Assembly: GCA_002690445.1 (NCBI GenBank)
Contig: NZER01000091.1
Coordinates: forward strand, 1 to 48,682
DNA length: 48,682 nt
DNA from: Candidatus Pacearchaeota archaeon
Lineage (GTDB): Archaea; Nanoarchaeota; Nanoarchaeia; Pacearchaeales; GW2011-AR1
Reading direction: 5' to 3'
Shown here: positions 1 through 10,000 of the stretch, in pieces
How positions within the stretch are numbered: the first letter of the stretch is position 1
Layout: every line of letters begins with the position of its first letter
The notes under the pieces: model-generated
Seen by the model: only the letters and a program-made list of their open reading frames with translations
What the model was told of the DNA's origin: nothing
Database searches by the model: none
Translations under genes and position numbers: made by a program

Positions 1-3
1 CCC

Positions 4-684
4 CTACCAGCCGGCCGTGGCTTGTTCTTCGACGGCCTTGCGCCCGTACCAGAAGGTGGCAACCGTGGCCGCGAGCCCGACGGCCGTGGCGGTCTGCCGC
101 TGTTTCTTCCGCTTGGAGGCGGCTGCGAACGCGAAGGCACCAAGCGCCCCGAGCGCAGCCCATCGGGCCATCGGGCCATCCGGCATCCGTAGATCGTCCA
201 TCCAGCCGTCGATATCGTCGATTGGTTCGACGACTCCCTCGACGTCGTCGGGAGAGAGCTGGCCGATCCCGAACCCGCTGAGATGAGAGGGGACCTGGGC
301 CCCCTTCTGTCCGGGAACGAACGATTGCCAGTTGGAATAGGTGGGGCGCGGGTAGGCCGTTGAGAGAGGCGAGTACGCGATCTGGGGGAGGTCCACGGGT
401 CGGTATTTGGGCATCCTCTGTTTGAGTCGGATCTGTCGCAGCATGGCGACGGCCCATGGCTTCCCGGCCGCTGCTTGGCGTGCCACCAGTCCGTTTCTCC
501 GCGCTCGCATGGCGGAAATCTGGAGTCGGTAGTGGCCGATAAGCCTCCAGTTTCCGACCCGCTGGGCCGCCCGAGCGGCGCCGACCAGCCGATGGATGGC
601 GGCATTGAGGGCGAACGCCCGAGCGCGCGGAGCTGCGGTAGGGGTTCTGCGACCTGCGACTCTGTGGAAAGGAACGTGTGCCAT
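4..684 (-). CDS. Basic protein with two C-terminal membrane segments
   Basis: 226 aa. Function not recognised. The ATG at 684 overlaps the stop of the upstream gene by one base (TAATG), which decides the start. An in-frame upstream extension to 867 lies inside the previous gene and is rejected. The N-terminal 90 residues are rich in Arg and Ala. A central acidic stretch contains a DGW motif (DDIDGWMDDL) like the GWG motifs of other proteins here. Two short hydrophobic helices follow at about 173-187 and 198-213, separated by a Lys/Arg cluster. The last residues, ATAGW, recur in the protein at 23002-23373. Probably a membrane or virion protein; the family is unknown. Confidence 0.75.
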   Translation of the reverse strand: MAHVPFHRVAGRRTPTAAPRARAFALNAAIHRLVGAARAAQRVGNWRLIGHYRLQISAMRARRNGLVARQAAAGKPWAVAMLRQIRLKQRMPKYRPVDLPQIAYSPLSTAYPRPTYSNWQSFVPGQKGAQVPSHLSGFGIGQLSPDDVEGVVEPIDDIDGWMDDLRMPDGPMARWAALGALGAFAFAAASKRKKQRQTATAVGLAATVATFWYGRKAVEEQATAGW

Positions 685-1067
685 TAGAATTTGGGCCTCA
701 TAACGACGGCCAAGACGGCACCAGCTCCGGCGCCGGCAGCGGCGGCCTGAGCCCGAGTCTTCTTTGAGCCTTTGGTAAACATATGGGCCAGAACGGCTCC
801 GGCCGCGGCGTAGAGGATTGCCACGGTAAATTTGGTACCCAGGATTGCGCGCACGGGACAGGCCCAATTTTCTGCCGCTTGCTTGTCCAGGTCTCCCCAG
901 CCATCAAACTCCGGCTGGCGGACCGACCGGATTCCGGCCGCTCTGATCGAGGGGACGGTTCCGCGCTCGAGGGCGCCCCACCCTCCGTAGTTGGGGATCA
1001 TCGGAACTCCGGGAATGCCCCATCCGTCTAGGTCGAAATCGTCGTCGAGGTCATTTTCGCCGTACAT
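684..1067 (-). CDS. Small membrane protein with GWG motifs
   Basis: 127 aa. An acidic N-terminus carries three GWG motifs (DLDGWG, GGWGALERG, FDGWGDLD), followed by two hydrophobic segments at about 80-97 and 107-123. Residues 28-50 closely match a block in the 643-aa protein at 26691-28622. The peptide GIPGVPMIP resembles GIPGIPMLP at the N-terminus of the coat candidate at 17594-18247. The start overlaps the end of the giant upstream gene by 17 bases. Likely a virion membrane protein; exact role unknown. Confidence 0.8.
   Translation of the reverse strand: MYGENDLDDDFDLDGWGIPGVPMIPNYGGWGALERGTVPSIRAAGIRSVRQPEFDGWGDLDKQAAENWACPVRAILGTKFTVAILYAAAGAVLAHMFTKGSKKTRAQAAAAGAGAGAVLAVVMRPKF
921..985. 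repeat. Dispersed repeat, copy inside the 127-aa membrane protein gene
   Basis: Partner of 27653-27717. Conservation at the protein level with silent differences suggests a functional segment rather than a recent DNA duplication. Confidence 0.85.
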
Positions 1068-4000
1068 TCTTCGCCTTCGGTGGACCGACCACGGCCCGAA
1101 GACCGTCCGTCAGCTGGATAATGCGTAACTCTCCCGGATAAAAGCCGCCTGGGGGACGGACGCGCATACGGTGAAGTGTAGCGGTTTCGTGGACCTTTGT
1201 GGAGGGGAAGCCGTGGGACTTTGCCCATTCCTGGGCCTCCCTCTCCGCGAAGTGGGATTTTGAGAAAAGCAGGGATTGAATTTCGGAGGGGGGCCGGTGT
1301 CCCTTTCTGCTGTCCCCTCGAGCTCGAGCTCGGGGTCTCCAGAGAGCTCCCAGGGGATTGAATAGGGATTGTTGTTCCTCTCTCACCAGGGCCCAATCGG
1401 CTCGGAGCGCTGGCGGTTCCGCGCAGCACTCCCACCGGATTTTGTCACGCTTGGCGAGAGCCGGGTCTCCCGCATATTCGCCTCCAGCTCGAGCTCCGCT
1501 CGGCTTGGAGCCTTTCAGGAGGGCCACTGGACGGAGCCCTCGGTCCTGGAGCGCCTTGTAGCTGGTGCCCTTTTCTTCGGCGAGCTGGAAGGTGACGAGC
1601 ATCCCTGGCGCGTCCGGGTCGCCCCGCTTGGAGCGTTCTAAGATGGTGATGAGACGGGAGACCAGCTTGGAGGCCGCCCCCTTCACGCTGCCGTCGGAGG
1701 CCACCCTGGTGAGCTCGACGACGTTGTGCGGGTCGAGACCGCCGGCCACGACTCGGGCCTCCCTGGAGAGATTTCCCGTCGGGGTGTTCGCCGTAGCGAC
1801 GGCGACCAGCCGGTCCCCCTGGTAGAGCCCGAGGGCGTAGAGCATCCCTCTGGCGTTGAGATAGGGGAGCGCCGAATGGTGCGCCTCGATGAATGCGGAG
1901 GCGAGCTCCTTGTCGATATTGACGATCCGTAGGTCTTGGCGGTAGCCAGGCGTTACCGAAGCGATCCAGTCAGTCACCATCGCCCGAGCTGCCCAGAACG
2001 GAACAGGCCCAGACCCCTCGCTCTCTCCGCGTGGCGCCAGGATCGGCCTTGTCGGACCCTTTCGGCTCTTGGAGACTCCGATGGTGATCTCCCCTCCGCT
2101 CCACCGTTCCTCTTGGGTCTCCATCGCGGCCCGCACCACACTGAGGGCGATGGCACCCCTTTGGTCCCTGGTAAGGGGTTCGTCGTCAGGCCCAATCCCC
2201 GGAACCCCCACGAGCTCGGGGAGGGTGAAGTCCAAACCCTCGCGGGTGGAATCCTGGTCGAGACATTCCCACGTTTCTCCGGCTCCGAGCGCCTTTTCTT
2301 CGGCGCAGTAGGCCCACAGCATCTCCGGCGTGTCCACGTAGACCAGGGCGTTTCCGAGCATTCGGTCCGCCAGGGTAAAGGGCGAAATCCCTCCCCAGGC
2401 CTTCGTGAGCTCCGGCGGCGGTTTGTAGCCCTTCTCTCCGGGAATCGGGGCGCCCGTCGGCCCGAACAGGTCGATCCAATGCCCTTCCTTCTTGAGTCGG
2501 TTCTGGATGTATTGGGGCCCACCATAGAGCTCGCCGACACCGTAGACGATCCCCCTCCGTTTCGTCTCGGCCGTCTCCCTCTTGTGGAAGTAGCGCGCCA
2601 GTTCGTCCTCGATGGCGCGCTGGGCCAGGACGTAGAAGGGTGCCCCGTTTATCTGCTTCTGGAAGAAGTCGTCCGGACCGGCCAGGAGCTCGGCCGTCTG
2701 TTCCTCGGAGAGCTTCATCCGCTCGGCTATCCGCAGGAGGGTCGGCCGATTCGCCCACTCGCTGGGGAACGCGACAATATCGGTCCAGTCCTCCAGGCCG
2801 CGCACCCGATGGCCGCTCCACCTCTCGGCAACGAGCTCTTCGCGGGCGACGTCCTGAGCGGCCGTGATTCTCCGTGGCTTTTTCCCCCTCCCCGTGTGCC
2901 CGAGCAGCGCCACGCTGTCCATTTGGAGCTGGGTCCCTGGAGAGCCTCGGTGGATGGCGCTCGCAACTGGGCCCACCTTCTTGGAACGGGGGCCGATCCC
3001 CAGTAGGTGAATCCGCTCCGGGCGAATTTCCGACAGATAGGCCTCGAGCTCTTCCGGCGTGGTGGCCTTTTTCATGTAGGGGATCGCTGGGACCCATTTC
3101 GACGTACCCAGGATTTCCCCGGCCTTCCGGTGGGCGTCCGCCAGGGTGAGGGCGCCCCCGCCGTGGAGCGGAACCAGGAGGGTGGCTCCCGCCTTGATTA
3201 TCTTCTTGAGCTCGGGGGCGTACCGTTCCAGACGCTCAAAGGACTCGGCCTGAAACCCCACCTTGTCGGGAGCTACCAGGTTTGCCAGCGGTCCGATGGA
3301 CTTCGCGAGCTCCAGGTACGTCTCGAGGCGTTCCCGCCATCCCTCGTCGGTGATGGGAGCGACCACAAAGGCCTCTCCATGGGGGAGCTCGGGACGCCTC
3401 AGAGCGCCCTTCTTACCCTTCCCCGCCGTAGCCTCCTTTGTCGTCCAGGGGGTGTTGATTGCAACCTCGCTAAAGGCCCCGCTGTCGAGGAAAACGGGGG
3501 TTCCCTTTTTGGCAACCTCCACGAGCGCCTCGAGGCACCGGTCGCTACAAAGGCGGCTCCAGTACCACGTCCCGTCCTTTCGGAGTTTTGCGCCCGCGTA
3601 GGAGGCGCCGACGGCCTTGCCCAGCTCCGCGAACCCGTGGATCTCTCCTGGGTGGTTCGAGCCCGAAGCGAAGTAGAGGACGGGGATCTGCCCGAGCAGC
3701 TCGAGCTGGAGGGGCTTTCGGTTGGGGCGAGCGTTCCCGCGTCGAGAGTTTTCCCGGCCGAATCCCGCCCGGTACCGGCGCCCGAAACGGGAGGCCTCGG
3801 CAGCGTCCCGGGCTCGGTCGGTGCGTTCTCGCGCCTTGGGGGAGGAACGCAGGCGAGCCAGGTCGCGCTTTGCTCCGGCCACCAAGTCGGCGGCAAAGTC
3901 CGGGGGTGCCCCTTCCGCGCCTACCCAATCGTGGCCTATCACCCACTGGAGGTGGCCCTCCATTTTGGAGCTGTTGAACCGGCGGGGTTCCTGGGGGCGC

Positions 4001-7000
4001 GGGGGCATCCCGAGTCCTCCAGGTACGTTCTGGCCGCGACCCGTGATCCACTCCTTTTCGATTTCCTCCACCGTCCGCTCGGACCACCACCGGGCTTGGG
4101 AGACGAGCTGTTGAATGCGCTTTGGTGCGGTGCCCCCCGAATAGCTGCGGAAACGTCCGAGGCCATCGGGAGCCACCACGTAATACCTGTCGTTGCTTTC
4201 GGCGTTCCATCCTTTGGGAAGCGCGGCGCGAAGGTCGGTGATGTTCCGCAGTTTTTTACCCTCGAGCGCCGCTACAAGCTCCGTCGCGTTTCTCAGGAAG
4301 ACCTCAATCCGACGACGGTGTTCCCCCCTCCATTCTTCGTCTTCCTTTAGGTGGGCATCCCATTTGGCCTGGTGCTTCGCCTCGGCGGCGGCGGCCCGAC
4401 GGCGTCCTCCCTCTAGGAGCCCTTCCGGCAGTTCGCCAAGGGCGCTCTGCGGGGCCCATCCGGTCTGCGCCAGCCGCCAGGTCGCTAAATCCCTCCAAAG
4501 CTCGCTCTGTTCCGCGATTTCCAGCATCGACCCGATGCGGGACTTCACCCCGTAGGCATGGTACACGCCGTGCGAGATTCCAGGAGTGTCTCTGAACTCT
4601 TGGGGGGCCGTGAGGCTGGCGTCCCATTTTGCCGAGGGCCAGTTTCCCTGTTTGGCGGCGGTCGCCTTCCACCCTGGGAGCCCGGTCTGTTCTTCCATGT
4701 AGCGGGCCATCAGGTCAGGCTTGCCGACGTCGGAGGTGAGATATTGGGGCCTGCGGACATCGTGGCGGTATTGGACCGGGAGAGTCCGGCCCGCGATCCA
4801 GTCGGCCATTCTGTTCGAGAAACCGCCCGCATACAGCACCATCCGGGTGAGCGGGATGGCATAGAGCGCGCCCGCCTCCCACTGCAGCTCGCGGGGAGCC
4901 TTTCCGATTGCGGCCTCCACGAACGGAAGGGCAAGAGCGCCAATCTCAGAGGCAGGTGTCTTGCCGGTGACTCGGGCGAAGGGGTCTCCCGGTATGGGGG
5001 GACCCTCGAGCTGGAACAGTGGCATCCCCCCCCGGAACGCCATTCCCACTTGGGGGTCGGGATTGCGCCTCCGGCGCGTCCCTCCCAGCGAGTGGGCCAG
5101 CCGGGCGACGTCGGACGCGGACCCCCGCCTGCCAGGACGCCGCGGGAGCTTCACGGAGGCGAAAAGGCCGCCCTTACGGTTCCGGCGAAAAGGGCGAGAG
5201 GAATTCCCCGGCTCCAGGTTCACGCGGTCCAGGAGTCCAGGGATTCCGAACTGCATCCACAGCTCGACGAACCGGCCGCATTCTGGACAGCAGGGCTGCG
5301 CGGTCTTCGGGTTTTTCTTCCCGAACTTGGCCGCGCACTTGGCGTACTGCTTGTCGAGGACCTCATGGGGGTCGGCGTCGGGATGTCCCTCCCTCCATTG
5401 GGCCACCGCCTCGGGGAGGCGTAGGCCGCGCTTCTTTTCCGAGGGCTCCCCCTCCAGGGTCGTTCCGGGCTTCCCCTTCACCCCAGTGAAAAGTAGAATC
5501 GGGTCTCGCCGGCTGCTCTCAATCTCGGCCTGTACCGCCCTTTCAAAATCGGCAGGAAACAGGACGGACAGGCTCCACCACCATCCCGTAGGTTGAAAAG
5601 GACAGGCCCAACAACCACTCTTCTTTACCTCTGGAAATCCGCAGGCCTCGAGGTAGGGCTGCTCGTCGCCCTTCCCAATTCCCATTTCGACCAGGGGATA
5701 GGCTTCATCGACAAACCGGGCGACGAAGCAACCCACGTCGCCCCCTTTTCCGATTCGGGTCTCCGCCTCCTCGGCCGCGATTCCGATGAGATTGAGGTGA
5801 GGGAGGCGCCCAAGAGCTCGCCCCTCGAGCACGTTCTCCAGGTGTTTCGGCGTCACCCAGCTCTCCCACGCGAAAATGGGTTTCTTTTCTGTTCCGACGT
5901 TCTCCATCCCGGCCTTGCCTACTTGATAGGACCAGGCGCCATTGGTCGCCCACGGTCCGAACTTCTCGATTGCAAGGTCCTCGGTGAGGCTTCGGATCGG
6001 CCCTACCTTATGGTTGCCGGTACACGACTTGTCCTTTCGGAGAGGAATGGTCCCCTTCCATCCGAAATCCGTGAGAAGGTCGGGCCGGAGATGGTAGACG
6101 CCGAGCTTCGCCCGCTTTTCGATGGTGTCGAACTTCTCCCGTCGCTCGGTGCCCATGGGCGCCCACCATGCCCGTTCTGCCTCCCCGGCCGCACCGAAAT
6201 CCTCTTTAATCTTGGTCGTCTTCCGGTCGAATGCCTTATCGGTCTCCTTGAGGTCGTCGTTGTAACGCTCCCGGATTTTCTTCAGCTCCGGGTCGTATTC
6301 CTCCGCGCTCATTCCGGCGGCCTTGTACTCGTTTCGCGCCGCTTGGAGTTCCGCCTTCTTTGTGGCGCGTATCCCGTCCATGACCCGGCTTTTCTCGTTG
6401 AGCACGGGCTGAACCGACCGCTTGTATTCTTCCTCCCACCCGACCTCGCGTTCTGCGCGTTCCTCTTTCATGGCCTCGAGCCATTGAGCCATGACCTTGC
6501 CCTGCTCCGTGCCGGCCGCGGGCTTCCTGAGATGGATAAACCGGATACCGTGCTTCTCAGCGAAGTCCCGAACCCGCGGAATGAGGGCGTAGGTATGTTT
6601 CCATTCGATCCCGGTGTCGGAGAAGACCACCGCATCGACGTCCTCGGGCCCCAGCTTCCTCCCCTCCGCCACCAGCTCGCCGTCGGACAGGAGACACAAC
6701 ATCGTCATTGAATCCCGGCCGAGCCCCATGTTCAGAATCACGATTCGGCCCGGGGGCGCCTCGAGCGAATCGGCGTAGCTTCGGGCTGCGACGACAGACG
6801 GGGGCGCCTCAAACAGCCGGGGCTGAAACGGGGCCGGCGCGTCGCGGGCCTTGCGCTTCCGCTTGGGGTTCCACATCCGGCCCTGGCGAGCTTCCGCGTG
6901 AGTCCGTTCCGCTCGCCGTCTGTTCTTTGCGAAACTGTAGCCTCGAGCTGTGAGTGCCACGGTACAGGTGTCCGTACCGTAGAGGGTCTGGGTGCCGGGG

Positions 7001-10000
7001 AGGCATCTCACGCGCTCCGCGAGGCCCTTCTCCAGCAGCTCGTCCACGCCTGGCGGGAAGCGCCCCTCTCTGTTGGCCGCGTAGCCGGTGGTGCCCCGGA
7101 GGTAGAGCCGCTCGAGGATACGGCTGGCCGCGACCCGAAGACGGAGCTGCCCTTTTCGGTTTAGTAGCCTTTGCTGTGCAAGCGGGGCGGGCCTCATGTC
7201 GCGGTCGTTTATCCACCGTTTGCGATTGGTGGCGTGGGACCGGACGCGGTACTGCATCGGTGTCCCGCTCCGCAACGACATCTTGGGCCGCGGATGCTCG
7301 CGCTCCGCGACCACCGTCCCTTCGGTTTTCTGCCATCCTTTGGAGTCGGACCATTGATGGAAAAAGACGGTGTCTCCGATTTCGTACCGCGGCCGGGGGT
7401 TCGCCACGAGCGCCATCTGCGAAACCGAGGTTGGGCGTACAGCTCCGGGGATCTGCATCCCCAACAGGCCGGCGAGGACCAGGGCCGGGTTTTCCCCCGG
7501 CGCCTTTTGCCCCATCGACAGCTCCATGTACTTGGGAGATTCCTCCGGAACGCTGGCCTGGACGGCGTAGGGCACGAGGTACTTCTCCACCGTGATCGCT
7601 GGGTCGCGGGCTCTCTCCCCCTTCTTGAGCACCACCCCGAACATCACTGCGAGAAGGGGGAGCTCGTCAAATAGGCTTTTGAACTTCTCAGCCATTTCGG
7701 TGCCTTCCCCGAGCTGCACCTGAGCCGCCGCTGCTTCCACCAGCGCGACGGTCTTTTTGTCCGACAGCGGTTTCACCATCTGGGCGAACCTGGAGGCGGA
7801 ATCCAGAAGAGGCAACAGATCCCACTTCTTATCGACAGTGCCTTGGAGCACCCCTTGGTGGAGGGAGACGATGATGGGGAGGGCCGTTAGGAGCGCCCGC
7901 TCCTGCTTTTCTCCGACGAACCCTTGAAGCTGGAAGCGACGCGGCAGATACCCCACCATGAGGTTGTTGAAAAGTTCTGAAGAGAGCGCGGTGTCCTCCG
8001 CGTAGGTCCTCGCTCGGGCTCCCCCCAACGAGTCGAGCACCGCAGCGGTGAAGGCCGGGTTGGCGGCGGTGAAGTCTTCGACGTTATCCTGGATGATAAT
8101 TCCGTCCCACTTGAAGGGGGGAAGGTCCGAGACGCGCTCGATCCCGAGCGAGCGGATGAGGCTCAGAGCTCGCCCAATAGGAGACTCTTCCCCGGCCGCG
8201 CTCTTCTGGGTGCGACCGGCGAGTGTGCGCGCCTGGGCGAAGGTGAGGGGAGAGCCGTCCGGTTTGGTGACGACGCGGACCAGGACGTTCCTGTCCCCCT
8301 CTGGTGAGCCACCTGGGGGCCAGACGTCGGGCCACAACGACCGAGCTCGCTGGACATAGCTCTGGTAGCGGTCCGTAGGCGCCATGAGGATGGCAAGCAC
8401 CCGGCCATTTCCGCCCAGGACGTAGTAAACCCCCTTCTCGGTTTTGACGGAGGTGTCTCCGCTCCGGTGGGTCTTGTCGTCGCCCTCCCAGACCACCGGA
8501 GCTCCGAGGGTGGCGTCGGCGTTTGGAAGTAGGAGCTTGTCGGGGTCCAGGCCTCGCGCAATCTTGCGGATCTTGGATGCCTCGCCCATTCGTTGGAGAC
8601 TGCGAGCTTGAAAAACTGTGGGATATCCGGGGGTTTCCTCGAATGTCTCAGGTAGACTCGAGGCCAGGACGGGACCCATCCCGTCGAGCTGCGTCGGGAC
8701 AGCCGCGTAGGTGACGCGGTACTCCTTGCCTTCGGAGTCGAAAAGCGGGGTCTTGGCGCCAGAGCGGAGCATCGGCTTCGCCTTGGGCTTGGAGTAGACG
8801 ATCTTTCGCTTGGAACCGCCCTTCCAGATTCCCCGCAGGCCCTTTTTCTTGGCCTCTTTCTCCCTCTTTTCCACCACCTTCCTGGCGTGCTGGAGCTCGG
8901 CTGCGGCCTCGGTTACCTCAATGAGCTCGGCGTCCATCGGCTCTTCGGCCGAGAGGTAGATACGGGGTCGGCTTCCGTCCGGAAGCACGGGGCGCCAAAG
9001 GACGTATTTTTTTCCCTCCTTGTCTTTCCGGACACGCCCGACCTTTGCCTGGGGATTGGTCCGGAGCTGGGCGAGCGCCAGGAGGTCCTGAGCTCGCTCC
9101 GACGGTTTCGCGGTGAGGAACCCTCTCCCCCTCGAGCGTTCGTGCGGGACTGCCGTCCGAAACTGGCCCTCGGTGAGGTCGTAGACCTCTCCTCCTGGTC
9201 CCTCGACCCACCAATGGCTCACCCCCTCGTGCTCGAGCTGCATGGGGATGAACCCAGCCTGTTTGCCCCCGACCGCGTGAAAAAAGGCCTCGCTGGCCGG
9301 GTAACAGAGGCCCTCTGCGGGGTGTTGTCCCTTTTCTCTCGGGATTTTCCGGATAGCCTTTTTGATCCGTTTCTCCGCTGTGGCCGTTCGGTGGGGATTG
9401 AACAAAACCTGCTGGCGGGGAGATTCAGGGGCGACCTCTTTGGACAGTCCGGGTTCGGGTTCCTCCACCCCCAGGCCCAACTCTGTGCCCAGCTTTTCCA
9501 GGTCAATCGAGCTCTGGGGCTTCCCTCTGCTCCTGGGAAGGAACCAGAACCCTCCTTTTCGATACCACCGGAACCCCCATTTTTTGAGTGTGTCCTTTAC
9601 CGCTCGGGTTTCACCCTTGGCAACCGTCCCATCTTCGACAGAGTGGTACAGGACGATCAGTCCCTCGGGGTCCTCGTAGGTCGTGACTCCGTGTTCCTCT
9701 TCGGCCTCCTGCTGTGTTTCGGCCGCTTCCAGCTTCGCGATCTTTTCCTTGATCCGTTTGATTAGGGCGTTGTTGTTGGTCAGCGCGTAGCTCGGAAACC
9801 CGGTTCTACCCCCGAAATCGGGCTCAAATAGTCCACGCGCTGCTTCCTCGGAAAGCCCGAGCTGGAGGAGCTCTGGAATTTTGTCGTCGATACTCCCACG
9901 TTTTCTCCTGACGATCTTGTTTGCTTCCCGCATGACCGCCTGGGTTTGCTCTGCGGCCGCGAGGCGCTTCTGTTCCATAGCCAGAGGACCACCCGCCTCT

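Noticed and set aside
1936..4350. Two long adjacent plus-strand ORFs (356 and 447 aa) antisense to the giant gene
   Set aside because: They lie opposite well-supported minus-strand modules, have no recognisable domain and arise from the low stop-codon frequency opposite GC-rich genes.
5593..6711. 372-aa plus-strand ORF
   Set aside because: Antisense shadow of the PAPS-reductase-like module; no motif and no ribosome site.
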